Positions 34,960 to 47,262 of a stretch of DNA of 64,000 nt are shown in pieces. The notes beneath the pieces are model-generated. The model saw only the letters and a program-made list of their open reading frames with translations, searched no databases and had not been told where the DNA came from. A program made the position numbers and the translations under genes. Each line of letters begins with the position of its first letter. Position 1 is the first letter of the stretch. Location: contig JAJEKV010000004.1 in the NCBI GenBank assembly GCA_021234155.1, positions 25,399,662 to 25,463,661 on the forward strand, read 5' to 3'. The DNA is from Isoetes taiwanensis (Eukaryota > Streptophyta > Lycopodiopsida > Isoetales > Isoetaceae).

Positions 34960-35926
34960 GGATCTACCGGGCGGATTATCTCCCCCAATGCACTTCATCT
35001 TAAATATCTTCTGCTCCTTAAACCCTCATGAGCAGAAACATATTTTAGCCCAACAACAGCTTCTGCTTCAAGGAGATCTAGCACCGATCCAACTCCCAAA
35101 TATTTATATGTGGATGCCACTTCCACATTCTGCCCTCGGTAACTGAAGGAGGGGATCCTTGGCTGACGTGAGGAGGATATGAGAACTACCTTAGTCTTGG
35201 CCAAGTTGATGCACATATCAGTCGTTTGGCAAAATGTGTCCAGGGCATCGAGATGTCGTTGCATGTCTGCCGGTGTGTAAGCTAGGAGGTCCACATCATC
35301 AGCATATATTAACTGCCTAATGATCTGATGCAGATTGCAGAAGATGAGCTCCTCGCCCCCATTATCAGCAAGTCAGCTCTCCAATTAATCAATGTAAAGC
35401 CCAAACAACGTTGGGGAGAGAGGGCATTCCTGATGAACCCCGATACTACTATCAAATGGTTGGCTTGACGGCTGCAACCGACCCGAGCATCTTTCATATA
35501 GCCTGTACACTGCATTCTGCAAATCTACAGGAACCCCTAGCTGTCGCAATCTTGCCTATAGTTTTCCCCGAGGCACAGTGTCAAATGCCTTCGCAAAATC
35601 CACGAAGCAACAATATAGATCCTGACGGCGGTTCCTGTTGTCTTCAACCAGAGTTCGCAACGTGAAGATGTGATCAATGGTTGAGTGCCGGGGTCTGAAT
35701 CCTGCCTGGGTGAGGGCCCGCACCTCTGCTGCCTCTGCCCAGCCCGTCAATTGCTGCTCGAGAATCCCAGTAAGCAGTTTTGCAAACACCGAACTGACCA
35801 TGATTGTTCGGTAATTGGCTGGGCAGTGCGGGTCACCTGCCTTATAGATGGGAACAACTCTGGTATTGGTCCACTACAGTGGGAAGCCTTCCTGTAATGC
35901 CTTGTTGAACAAGGCGGTCAATACGA
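34960..35926 (-). pseudogene. LINE reverse transcriptase fragment
   Basis: On the minus strand, pieces in several frames follow the order of a non-LTR reverse transcriptase. TNTRVVPIYKAGDPHCPANY (upstream fingers) comes first, then LTQAGFRPRHSTIDHIFTLR, FVDFAKAFDTVPRGKL (motif with the first catalytic Asp), and a GVHQECPLSPTLF-like stretch. After these come YADD (about 35300-35310, the second catalytic pair) and thumb sequence ending near 34995. Frameshifts around 35340-35560 and a stop after YIDQLES break it. The endonuclease and C-terminal zinc region are missing, so the element is truncated at both ends. The upstream edge at 35926 abuts TATTATTGGCAACAAAG, which is found intact at 38132, placing the breakpoint exactly. 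It may belong to the same family as the tail at 5010-5478, but the two do not overlap. Confidence 0.8.
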
Positions 35927-36510
35927 TATTATTGGCAACAAAGACAATTCACCATGACCAACATCTGCCTGTATGAAAGCAAGTGATTGTTCTAATGATA
36001 ACCATCATATAAAGGAGACAAAAGCACTTACAGAATCTCTGACTAAGCATAATCAGAAAGTACTTAGACTACAGTTTCAGAAATTGAATAGCTATATCAA
36101 GAAAAATGAGAAGATGAAAGGATAGAGATGGTATAGCCTGCTGGAATGCTTGTCATTAAGCTGCTTATAGCCTTTCAATAATAAACAGGCTGGAAATATG
36201 AACTTAAGCAATGATGCTTACACAAAGTATCCAAATGCCTGCTCAAAGGCCAGCCTGTTAATGTTGTTATTTATGCGCTTTCAGATTGTTTCTTTTTTCA
36301 AGAACAATGCTACCAGTCCATCCAGAAGGAATCTATTCCATTTGTGCATGTCAAAAAATATATGGGAGCCTACTTTAACGACTTTATTTGCGCGCCTAAG
36401 TTAAAGTTCCTTCAGAAACCACATGTAAAGGAAAACATTATTGCCTGAGATACCTTATGTAATATAGAAGATTCATATAAAAGATTTATGAGCTACTAAT
36501 CTTAGAACTA
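35927..36510 (+). repeat. Segmental duplication, copy 1 (blocks X-Y-Z)
   Basis: Block X (35927-36205) matches 38131-38420. Block Y (about 36217-36450) matches 37606-37797. Block Z (GAAGATTCATATAAAAGATT, 36466) matches 37529. All are in the same orientation, with a few percent divergence. No gene is seen inside. Confidence 0.8.
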
Positions 36511-37528
36511 CTAACCTTAGACTTATGAGCTACTAACCAGTATACAAAGCAGTCTACTGCCCAATCTAAGCCACTTTGCAGCATATTTACCAAAATATTG
36601 TCCCCTTATTATTTAGAGCATTGGTAGAATATATCTTCTACAAACAGAAAATGTAATTATAAGATTACTTATGACCTAGGAATTTCCATTAAGTGTTTGC
36701 TCATATGAGCATTTAAAGAATTTTGATTGACAGTATTTCTAAGACCAGAAGCCAATTGTATGTGCACACATGAGGATCTCACTTGATCTTCGATATTTTC
36801 AACAAATGTCCCTATGTCAACTTGTCCATCTAAGAGCCATAGTCAAACTGGAAAGCCCTACAGATTATTACAGTGAACATTTTTTATTCTCAAAACATAC
36901 CGAAGTTGCACAAAAACAAAGAACGTTTTATCCTTCAACAAACAGGCATGTGCGTTCAAAGAGTAACTAATCTGATACAGAAATGCACTTAGACCAGGGA
37001 CCATAAAAATGGGCATGTGGTAAGACATAGTAGAAATTGTAATGTTAAGATTTAGACAGCTTCAAAAGGTTTAGATCTTAATACACAAATCTGTTGCATC
37101 TCAGTTCAACCACCATTTGTGCAACAACAATATGGCAATCTAGAACTAATGAAAAGGATTAACTCTATTCTAATTGCCAAAGAGCTAGCCGACAAAAATG
37201 GAGACTCTTACCATACTAAGAAGATTCGCTGATTCGCTGCATAGGATGTCGAACGGACATAGATATATGCTTCTGAGATACATGGGCTTGTCCACCAACT
37301 TGTTTCACTAATTTTACAACAAATAACAGATCCTTAGTGTGTTATCTAGAAGATCCAAAGCTCCTGCAGATAAATAGCTTCAATTGAATAAAAGTTTTCC
37401 TTGCCCTGCACAAAGTGCCTAAAACCAGTATAGAACAAATAAAGAATAAGCAACTAATCACGTAAGGAATGCTCGAAACTGTATGCTCATCTATAAGAAG
37501 GCGCAGTCTGGTGAAGCTTATGAAAAAT
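36511..37528. other. Non-coding stretch between the duplicated blocks
   Basis: AT-rich sequence without supported coding segments. TATGAGCTACTAACC is repeated nearby (36488, 36525 and 37549). Confidence 0.35.
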
Positions 37529-38420
37529 AGAAGATTCATATAAAAGATTTATGAGCTACTAACCTTAGAACGCATCTAGAATTCATATGCATGCAAATGC
37601 ATGATTACACAAAGTAGCCAAATGCCTGCTCAAAGGCCAGCCTGTTAATGTTGTTATTTATGCACTTTCAGATTGTTTCTTTTTTCAAGAACAGTGCTAC
37701 CGGTCCATTCAGAAGGAATCTATTTCATTTGTGCACGCCTAAGGTAAAGTTCCTTCAGAAACCACATGTAAAGGAAAACATTATTGCCTGAGATAAGCGT
37801 TGTCTGAAAAGAAGAAAATGAAAAAAATAAAATGTTAAGAATGTGTGAACAGCCTATTCTTACACTGCACACAATTCAAATTGCATGCAAAAAACATTTC
37901 ACCTAATGTCACAACTACCAGTCAAGAGGAGAAACAATGCCCTTGTGGCATTACACAGTATCTTGGTATTGCGGTACTTCAATGTTCTTCAACTAAAGAA
38001 ATGCAAAATCAACTCTTCTTCTTAAACTTAGGCTCTGAAATAGACACATCGTTTAGAAATCAATAATATATGAATACATAGAACATTACCTACTTAAGAG
38101 GTCCAAAATAAACAATTAAAAAGAAAATACGGTATTATTGGCAACAAAGACAATTCACCATTACCAACATCTGCCTGTATGAAAGCAAGTGATTTTTCTA
38201 ATGATAACCATCATATAAAAGAGAAAAAAGCACTTACAATATTTCTGACTAAGCATAATCAGAAAGTACTTCGACTACAATTTCAGAAATTGAATAGCTA
38301 TATCAAGAAAAATAAGAAGATGAAAGGATAGAGATGGTATGGCCTGCTGGAATGCTTGTCATTAAGCTGCTTATAGCCTTTCAATAATAAACAGGGCTGG
38401 AAATATGAACTTAAGCAACG
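37529..38420 (+). repeat. Segmental duplication, copy 2 (blocks Z-Y-X)
   Basis: Holds the blocks of 35927-36510 in the order Z, Y, X, each in direct orientation. About 330 bp not shared with copy 1 lies between Y and X. A simple tandem duplication would preserve the order, so at least two rearrangements, or an older multi-unit array, are implied. Confidence 0.75.
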
Positions 38421-38819
38421 ATCCAGTCCAGTTACAAAACAATATTTAATTTCAAATGCTCAAAACTACCTCCGCTCAGGAAGAAACCTATTCCATTATT
38501 TGCAATGGTTGTATTATTCAGTTTCCAGATCCACACCACACAATTTCCACATCCATGACCCTCTTGACTTTCGTTACTCACATTCCATAGGCATACACAT
38601 GCATATACTCGAACTTTTAAATACACACAATGACGAAAAAGCCATACTTTCAAGCTTCATTCCGGAAGCCGGGACAGAGGAAAGCACAAAAGGAAAGAAA
38701 AATCTGAACATTTTCCCTCTTTAGTAACGCCTCTGGACGTGCGAATGCAGCAAGAAGAAGATACCCCAAGCCCATGTACATAAAATTTGCACGAACGGCG
38801 GCAATATTTGACTTAGATT

Positions 38820-39006
38820 ATTAGACGTCACGCCCTTTCATTTGGGGACACAGTGACAACATCCCATATGGCACAATCTAAGCCATCGATCAAGGCGGAG
38901 GGACAAACGGACAAATCTAGGCCGCCAGGCGGGGCGGAGGGACATTGGGACGATCTCGGCCGTCGATCGAGCGGATAGACAGACGCCACGATTTTATAAT
39001 ATAGGA
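38820..39006 (-). mobile_element. Helitron 5' terminus (minus strand)
   Basis: Reading down from 39006, preceded by A, the strand begins TCCTATATTATAAAATCGTG and continues GCGTCTGTC, matching the start at 26803. GC-rich repeats follow, including two related CGATCGA/GATCGAT segments and two copies of a GTCCCTCCGCC block. The 3' end of this element was not found in the expected direction, so its length is unknown. Confidence 0.5.
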
Positions 39007-39049
39007 TCCTTTCTATTCTCTCTTGGATTGCTTTACTTGTGTCTTTTCT

Positions 39050-39565
39050 TGGTTGTACCTTCTCTGCCATTTCTTTGATGGTTTCCCCCTGATTTTCTAC
39101 AAACTTACTATTTTGTACCTTCTCTGCCATTTCTTTGATGGTTTCCCCCTGATTTTCTACAAACTTACTATTTTGTTAAGTGCATCCATATCGGGCATTT
39201 TTGCATCGAGAACTGCCATGAGATCTTCTAGATCCATTTTGGTTGGTCTTATTTCTTGCTTCTACTACAAATGGTGTCATAATTGATGTTGCCTATTTGA
39301 GTGCGGAGTTTGCCTAGGATGAGGAAAAAGAGAGATTAGTGCTCTTTCCCATAACTGAAGATCTTGACATAAATATTTTAAAATCTGATTTTTTATCCCA
39401 TATCTTTTGGGTTTTAACTACCACAATGTTCCTAGCCCTGGTATTGGTCACACACATATCCAGTTTTCTTAGGTATTTATTCTTTCTTTGTAAGATTATA
39501 CTGTCTGTTTCAAGTATTTTGTCATATGTAGGTAACCCCTTGGGGTGTGGGTCTGATACCAACCG
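39050..39565 (-). mobile_element. Possible LTR-retrotransposon 5' internal remnant
   Basis: On the minus strand TGGTATCAGAC (39561-39551) resembles the primer-binding site complementary to initiator tRNA-Met used by many plant LTR elements. Downstream, at about 39237, an open piece reads MDLEDLMAVLDAKMPDMDAL, followed by a charged coiled-coil-like segment with two 20-residue repeats, as in some gag N-termini. No LTR, protease or RT was seen beside it, and the bases before the site do not end in CA. This is a weak call. Confidence 0.3.
39055..39174 (-). repeat. 60-bp tandem repeat, in-frame 20-residue repeat
   Basis: GTACCTTCTCTGCCATTTCT starts at 39055 and 39115, and the 60-bp copies appear identical. 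On the minus strand the unit codes NSKFVENQGETIKEMAEKVQ, an amphipathic, coiled-coil-like peptide, twice in frame. Confidence 0.9.
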
Positions 39566-39599
39566 TAGCTCATGCCAGCTACACTAGGATTGTACCATA

Positions 39600-40082
39600 T
39601 AGTTATAATGATGATGAAGATGATTGGATGTTGTTCCCTTCTATTTTCAATCCCCCATTGGAATTAACCTTTCCTTATTCCTTGGAGCGGACAATTTAGC
39701 TTGGAAGTATTGAATGTATTTTGTGTGATTGTCATTGCCAAGTTTTTGCAAATAACATTTTTAGAGCCAACAAACAAGTATCCTAAATATGTAAAGAATA
39801 TAAGCTACAATAGTTGGACCGATTACCACATGCAAAGAATATTCAACACGTGAATCTCGAAAGAACATACAACATGTGTTTCTTTTTAGAGCAAGCATGA
39901 GACAAGAATAGGTATATGTGTTAAGATAAAATAGTATACACAAATTTTTATTCAACATCTATTGCAAGCATTTCTTTCAAACATTTTTTTCCTTGAAAGT
40001 TAACGAGAGCTCCATTCTTAGTTATAATTCAATTCAATTCAATTATCACTTAGTTACAATGTTTGAAAATATTTTAAGTGCA
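39600..40082. other. Non-coding stretch
   Basis: AT-rich sequence with a short ATTCA run near 40029-40042. No features recognised. Confidence 0.35.
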
Positions 40083-41405
40083 ATATGTAGCAAAATAACG
40101 GGGGGTTCCAGGGGGATTTGATATGGATATAAAAATAACAATTCCTGAAACCATAGACTATATCCCTAAAAAAATTGAATAGGTTGTTATAAAAAAAAAA
40201 ATAGATTCAAGATAAAAAACAATCACATTAGCTCACTAAGTACTTTGGTTAAAGTAGTCTTATTAGGACATTGAGTTATTTTGGTAGAGGTTCGAACCCC
40301 CGTATTTCATATTCTAAAATCTTAGGCAAAACCGTATAGAGGTTCGATATTCCCTGAAAACCTTAGGCGAAATCGTATTTCATATTTCAAAATCATAGGC
40401 GCCTCCAATCATAAATGACTATAAGCAAAATGAGAGGTGCCCAGAGGCCCCAACATACGATTTGGGTCGTAGGATCGATGAATCCGACGACTGTGGTAGT
40501 CCAAGGTGCACCTCATTTAGAATATGTAGTATGTAGCAAAATATGTAGTATGTAGCAAAATAACGGGGGTTCCAGGGGATTTGATATGGATGTAAATAAC
40601 AATTCCTGAAACCATAGATTATATGCCTAAAAAATTGAATAGATTGGTATAAAAAAAACAACATAGATTCAAGATAAAAAACAATCACATTAGCTCACTG
40701 CATTGGTTAAAGTAGTTTTATTAGGATATTGAGTTATTTTGGTAGAGGTTCGAACCCCCGTATTTCATATTCTAAAAGCTTAGGCAAAACCGTATAGAGG
40801 TTCGATATTCCCTGAAAACCTTAGGCGAAATTGTATTTCATATTTCAAAATCATAGGCGCCTCCAATCATAAATGACTATAAGCAAAACGAGAGGTGCCC
40901 AGAGGCCCCAACATACGATCTGGGTCGTAGGATCGATGAATCCGACGACTGTGGTAGTCCAAGGTACACCTCATTTAGAATATGTAGCATATGTAGCAAA
41001 ATAATAACAGGGGGTTCCAGGGGGATTTGATATGGATGTAAAAATAACAATTCCTGAATCCATAGACTATATGCCTAAAAAAATTGAATAGGTTGTTATA
41101 AAAAAAATATATATAGATTCAAGATAAAAAAACAATCACATTAACATTGAGTTATTTTGGTAGAGGTTCGAACCCCCGTATTTCATATTCTAAAAGCTTA
41201 GGCAAAACCGTATAGAGGTTTGATATTCCCTGAAAACCTTAGGCGAGATCGTATTTTATATTTCAAAATCATAGGTGCCTCCAATCATAAATGACTATAA
41301 GCAAAACGAGAGGTGCCCAGAGGCCCCAACATACGATCTGGGTCGTAGGATCGATGAATCCGACGACTGTGGTAGTCCAAGGTGCACCTTGTTTAGAATA
41401 TCTAG
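40083..41405 (+). repeat. Three-copy tandem repeat (about 0.44 kb) with tRNA-like promoter boxes
   Basis: The unit begins at the TAACGGGGG-type block (40096, 40561 and 41005) and ends CCAAGGTGCACCTCATTTAG or a variant. Each copy contains GAGGTTCGAACCCCCGTA, a perfect B-box core (GGTTCGAACCC), at about 40289, 40748 and 41166. Copies 1 and 2 also have TTAGCTCACT (40228 and 40692) about 60 bp upstream, like an A box (TAGCTCAGT). Copy 3 lacks the A-box segment through a deletion. A tRNA-derived SINE-like origin is plausible. No canonical tRNA fold is apparent. Confidence 0.75.
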
Positions 41406-43246
41406 CCTTTGGTTATAAGTTATGCATGTCTGATAGTAAATTTAAATTTGTGTGGTCTTACCCTGAACCCTAACTTAAACCAAACAAAAAAAATACGATC
41501 AAACATTGGTTTGAAAACATCCCGCTAACTCTACATAAGTACCACCTTCCAATGGTGTATGGGCACGATTGCTTGCATGTTGCTCATCTTGCCCTCAAGT
41601 AACATGTTGCTCATTGATATCTCCATGTGTGTATTGCCTACTTTTACAAAGTGGGAGAGTAAATAAAATAGAAGTGGGAACAGATTAAATGTAACTTGTC
41701 TATTCATGCTCTACTACATTTTAAACTCTTGATCTATACAGATTATCAACCAAGAGCGACATAAGGTATAGTATTTATCCCTTGCTACAGAAAGTAAAAA
41801 TGCAAAACCATTATGATATAGGACAAATTCTTGAAAATGCTTGACTTGGTAACAACAATCTATTCATGACATACCTAGCATCTTTTTTCCAGTAAAAAGC
41901 CTTCAAACAGCTCGTGATATTGTCGGAAAGCATTGATCAATGAAACCTCCCCCTTTCCTTCATCTAGAGCTTCTCACTTTTGTCTCCATGGTGTTGGTAT
42001 GGTTGTGACCACTGCAAAGCCTAATTTTGTTATGAAGTCCATTTGCTTCTATGCAATCATCTTTGTAGGATGAAACCAAAATCCTTGAGGCATAAGACAT
42101 TTAGTCTTTGAAGTAGGTGAGACTAAATATCTATAAACATGAGATCTAATTCAAACAATTTTATTTAAAGGAAAATCAAAATTAAGATATGGGATATTAC
42201 TGGTGGAAAACAACTGGTGTGGATCATAAAACCACTATAATCCATATCAACAAAGATTTTAATAGCCCCAAGGAGCCATTTGGCCCCGAATTATCTATTT
42301 TGGCAAAATCCCATGGCCAGCCTGAGTAGGATGAGTTAGCTATTAGTAGATGCAAATTTGCCATTCTGTAAGACTTTACGGCAGCCAAAGGATTGAAATG
42401 GCCAAATTTCTAGCTGGTAGTTTAGGTAATATCAACAATTAGGCCATTTGAGTTTCAAGCATAGGACATTCCTAAAAAAAAAATCAAAATTTTACCATAT
42501 CCATGTGGATCTTTATCAGAGCCTATACTTCCTTACTAAATACCGAAATTATCTATCACCCAAATAATGACTTTTGGTAAATAAACATTTTTGACCTTTG
42601 GTATCAAAAGAATCTGATTGCATTTATCTCCTTTGGGTCTATCAACTTATACCTTTAGTTGTTATATTTCTATGGGTACATAGTTTTTGAGGAGTTTTTG
42701 CTGTGTCGTTATCCAATTCTGTTGTTTGTCTAAATTTGGCCACTTCAAGCGCTAAAATTTTGAAGAAGGATTTGCCATTTGGGATAGATCTATGTTGAAA
42801 AAAAGTAGCAAAAATTGCCATTTCATACTCCACGTCAACAGACAAATTACATAAGGAATGGCCAATTCATTGTACGTAGAAGAACTTCTAGGGTGCTTAA
42901 TTTTCTCTGATCCATATCCAAAGCATCTTCAACCATATGTGCTTAATATCCATGGCATCTTCAACCACATGTACTTAGTTGCTTGTATGCTAAGCATTAG
43001 CTCGAAACTGCTATAATCCATGTCCAGAGCATCTTCAACCAATCGCTTATGCCAAGCACTGGCTTGGGATCATATGTATGATATTGTATGTTACAGCATG
43101 GAATAGCATATAGTCTAAGAAACTCAATTGCAAATAGCCATAAGCACAAAAAATTCAAGCAAAAAGGGAACTACTCTTCTAACAATTTTGAATCAAAGAT
43201 TCGTAAGTCTTCTTAATGCTAGAAAAGAGTTGTGATCTACGTTGAT
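41406..43246. other. Non-coding stretch
   Basis: AT-rich DNA with no supported gene. Near 42915-43050 a motif of the form ATCCATGTCCAGAGCATCTT is repeated loosely three times. Confidence 0.35.
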
Positions 43247-43920
43247 GTTTTTTTTTTTCTTTTTCCCTTTTTCTTTTTGTTGAAGGATGCCAATCTTTAT
43301 TTAACCAAAAGTCAAATACAAGTAAAGATGCAACGATAGCAATAAAATCTCGGAGAGTAAGCATGGAAGTCTACTGAATGAAGCAACTTGACTATGCATA
43401 AGAGCGCATATCCAAAAACTCCTCAAGATCGGATCAAGTGAAGAACAATGATAAGACTTAACTATACTACCTTGGAGAACACCATCATCTGCCATATCCA
43501 TACCTTTGAAGACTACTAGTCTTCGTCTTTTCCAAATAGTCCAAAGCAACCAACCTGCTGCTAAATGAAAAGCCTGCCTTTGTAACTTCATCCAGGTACT
43601 TGGGTAAATTGCCAAAAGCACTTGTTAGTGATACCTGGGAAAGGGAGAACAACCAATTCCATACATGTCTAAGGTGGTTACACATGAAAAAGAAATGCTT
43701 AATAGTCTTGGATCTCCGCTTATATACTAGACCTGATAATCTAGGGTCAAACCTGTAAAAAGAACATTAATCGTAGACAGCTATGAAGAATCTGCCAGCA
43801 AAGTACAACCACTTTATATTACAATCCGCCCTGAATACCTTGAATAAATATAAGAACTTTTACATAAATTACTAGCCAAAGCCTTATTCAAAATAGCTCT
43901 ACACCCAACCGGGCCACTGA
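43247..43920 (-). pseudogene. LINE 3' end with zf-RVT-type domain
   Basis: Minus-strand pieces match the C-terminal part of plant L1-type ORF2. SKTIKHFFFMCNHLRHVWNW has the H-F-F-x-C...R-x-W spacing of the zinc-binding region that follows reverse transcriptase. GWLLWTIWKRRRLVVFKGM is the W..W..RN..F block that follows it. The T-rich tract at 43247-43280 is the A-rich tail of this strand. A weakly matching upstream part extends to about 43920. Frameshifts are present and RT is absent. The same family tail occurs at 60125-60783 and 63122-63823, but this copy is much more diverged. Confidence 0.7.
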
Positions 43921-44212
43921 GCTAGCAATATTCAGGCCGGAACACAAAAACTATAAGGCATATCTAACAATCAGCATCCTCTTGTAGCTCCTCCCTCGAG
44001 CTAGCAGACCTCTTTGACCCCTTGTCACTCTTTTCTCCATAGTTCCCTCATACGGATGAAGCAAAAGAAGTGCCCTTTTAACTCTAAAACTAGACTTCGA
44101 TCTAGTTCGAGAAAAGTAGAACTCGCTCAAATCGGATCTCTGGTTGAGAAGATATCGCCAATTGAAGTTTAGGTTCCATTTATAGAAGTCTCTGCGACTT
44201 TAACTTCTTTGG

Positions 44213-44272
44213 CATGCCTTTGCCTTTGCCTTTGCCTTTTCCTTTGCCTTTGCCTTTGCCTTTGCCTTTTGT
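44213..44272. repeat. TTTGCC hexanucleotide repeat
   Basis: About nine units of TTTGCC with one TTTTCC variant. A simple microsatellite. Confidence 0.9.
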
Positions 44273-46190
44273 TCCCAACCATGATAGCCGCACAACTTCA
44301 AGAGACAGCTCCAAATAGCTTCAATGCCAAAGAACAAGATCGAAAAATAGACCGGAACGTTGAAGCATGAACGACCTTCGCATCTTCAGTTAGAATGTGA
44401 AGCAGAAGCATGTTGTGTTGTGTCATAGCCAACAGACATTGGAGAACTCAAACATATCAACAAACCTACCTAGAGTACAAGCTGATGCACAAATAGGAGG
44501 ATAGATGGAGTACGTGTGCACCTCAAGGAGAGACACCAAGGGGACCTAATAGCTTTAATAGTAATTGTGATTGTGCAAGCTATAGACCTTGCACGTATAT
44601 TTCCCTTGTTATTCCCTCCCTTCCATAGTGTAACAGATCAAGAAAGAGATGTCAGACAATTCGAAGGGGTGAATCAATCAACATCCTCAACACTCTTCGG
44701 GCAATATGGTACCGACAAGAGAAGGACTCGACGTGAGAGATGTGATGGAGTCGACACAACAATATCAGATCCAGAGTCGTCCTTTAGCCGTCAAAATGAA
44801 GAATCCAACGTGGAGGATTTTTTCAAAGGCACCACCTTTAGGCTTTCGGAACGGTTATAGGAGACTTCAAGTTGTCAATTACACCATCAAAACCACCAGC
44901 AATGGGAGGCCTCTAATGAAGAAACTCGACCTCTACATCGAGGAGGAGCCGTGAGTCTCGAGCAACTCGGAAGAACGTTACATTGCTGCTTCAGGCATGC
45001 AACGAGTGGACGAGCTTCTAGCAAGATTGAAAAGCTACGATCATATAGTTGAGTAGGATAAGCTTATGGATGATAACATCCATAATGGAATTAGAAGGCA
45101 TTTCCAAATATTCTCATTGAAAGAATTGCCCCAAGATTGAGCAAAGCGTCAAAGATTGGGAACGAAATGCATAGGAGTATACTAAAATTATACACTGTTG
45201 TTAATGGACATCCAACATATTGAAACCACTTGGTGAGATTGATCACCTCGCTAAGAAGGAATCATTACTAGGATAATTATTGACCATGTATAAAGCTAGT
45301 ACATCCAAGGAATAATCCAACTAAAAGAAAAGAAGTAATCTAACAACTCCGGCCAACTTGTTATTCCAAGGGAGGATCTCTAGAATGCGAAGTTGGATAA
45401 TACATATAAGGTACACCTAAAATAAGAAGTATATTAATTATATAGTCTTTTGAGACAAAAAGAATCGTCATGATGACAAAACCTTGGGTTTTAGAATTAC
45501 TCTACATAATTTGTTAATCCATCGCTTTTGGGATAGATATGTTAAACATGATGGCTCCATCCATCATGTGAGATGGGTAAGTATATTTAGCCAAGGCTAA
45601 TAAATTAAACGTTTTAAGTAAGAAGCCTCTAACCTCTCAAGGCGAGAGAATAGCTATGATGTTGGGTGCAACATCAATTGGGGAAATAGGTTGGTTGGAT
45701 AACGACATTAAAAGGGTGCAGGATTATTTTCTTTTCGAAGAAAGTGGGGGCTCAACCTTATGATTGAACGTACCTGCATCTTAAGGACAATCTACGTTAA
45801 GTTAATCGACCTCGACATCATAGCAAGTTCCACCTTCGGAATTCATAGAAGCAATGCAACGGCCAGGTCGCCTTCAAGTTAGTTGACGCAGGCTTGATAG
45901 GTAGGTGTATTCTAGCCGTAGGAGACGAGTGAGCCAAGGTGGGGAGAGAGAAATCATCTAGTAAATTGTCATAGATTGCATGATACCGGCACCATTAGCC
46001 ATGATAGAAATTTTGCCATTCTTCACGCCATCTCGGTAATAGGTGTAGGCATTCTAGAAGGGCATAATCGAATAGGCATGATAGGACGCATGAAATCATC
46101 GGCCATGATGGGAAAAGCATAATTCCCTTATGCCGTGATAAAAGGCATGCATTCATACCTAGGAATGAGCTAGTAGCCCAGCTCTTAATT
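44273..46190. other. Unassigned stretch with short ORFs, possible decayed element
   Basis: Open frames at 44516-44860 and 44706-44954 run into stops, and related charged peptides continue in other frames to about 45300. Given the LTR-like signals at 47.26 kb this could be the worn body of an LTR retrotransposon, but no protease, RT or integrase motif was recognised. Confidence 0.25.
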
Positions 46191-47250
46191 AAATAAATCA
46201 GGGATGTGGACCCCTTAAAACCACATAAATTATATAATCTAAAATTACATCATTGTGGCATGCATTTAAGGGCAGTCCATATGAGAAAAAGTGTTGCAAG
46301 CTTTAATATATCTCGCTGAGATAAGTTAAATGTTAATGTAATAATTACATAAAGTTTGTCTTGTGTACATATCTTGATATGCAGATAAGTAAAATGTTGT
46401 TTACATAACATGCTAGCTAAATCTTCGTAAGGATGTAATTCCTTCCAAAAGCATGTAAATAACCTTCAAGGTCCTTGTAAATATAATCAGAAATTGTCTT
46501 ATTTTAAGTATAGCAACTGTAAAATATATACCTGTAAGGTTGAAGCATCACCAAGTGGCGAATGAGAGTTACACGTTTAACACTAGAATCTGATGATAAA
46601 AACCCCTAGCTATATAATAAATATTTTCTAAATTAGAATTATTGCCGACATAATTGTGGAAAGGTATATTTTAAAGGCCTTAAAGTTATCATAGAGCCGT
46701 CAGTTAAATATAATACTATTGGAACTAATATATCCAATATCACAATAATGTTAATGTGGGAATCTTACCTTAAGGTAATTAATTGCATGCATTAAGGGAG
46801 TCCAGCAGGGATCATGTAGTTTCCAATGTAATGCTTATTTAAGATGTTAATTAAACCATGGTAAGGATGTAATTCCTTCCAAGAATAGGGGTATGACCTT
46901 CAGGGTCCTTGTAAAAAAATAAATTAATTTTGTGTATACTTATGTGCATCTTAGGTATATACTTCTAAGGACAATGCAAAACCCAAGGACGAGAATAAGA
47001 AGCACATGTCTAATTCTTGTGTATGATATTAAAACCTTATTGTCTAAATTATTATTAGTGTTTATATAATTGCGTTAAGACGTATGTAAATGTCATAAAT
47101 ATTGTAAAGCCTAGGGTAAATATAATTTTACTATCGGATTAATCGCTTAAATCTTGCGTAAGCTAGTAAGTATGTAATTAAATATATTGTAAAGTTAATG
47201 CATGATTTCAAGGTGAGAAGACTCGTGATGCTGCGGATAGCATCAATGCA
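46191..47250 (+). repeat. Degenerate 0.43-kb direct repeat
   Basis: GTAAGGATGTAATTCCTTCC occurs at about 46430 and 46863, followed each time by a CTTCA(A/G)GGTCCTTGTAAA block. TAAGGG.AGTCCA occurs at about 46269 and 46794. The copies are strongly diverged and AT-rich. Confidence 0.6.
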
Positions 47251-47262
47251 AGGTGGGGAGAA

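Noticed and set aside
38650-38781. Minus-strand 43-codon frame with a hydrophobic start (MYMGLGYLLLAAFARPEALL)
   Set aside because: Looks membrane-like, but there are no splice signals or homologue that I recognise, and the region has no other coding evidence.
40285-40302. A functional tRNA gene at GGTTCGAACCCCC
   Set aside because: Only the B-box and T-loop-like string is convincing. No acceptor stem or anticodon arm can be drawn, and three tandem copies point to a repeat.
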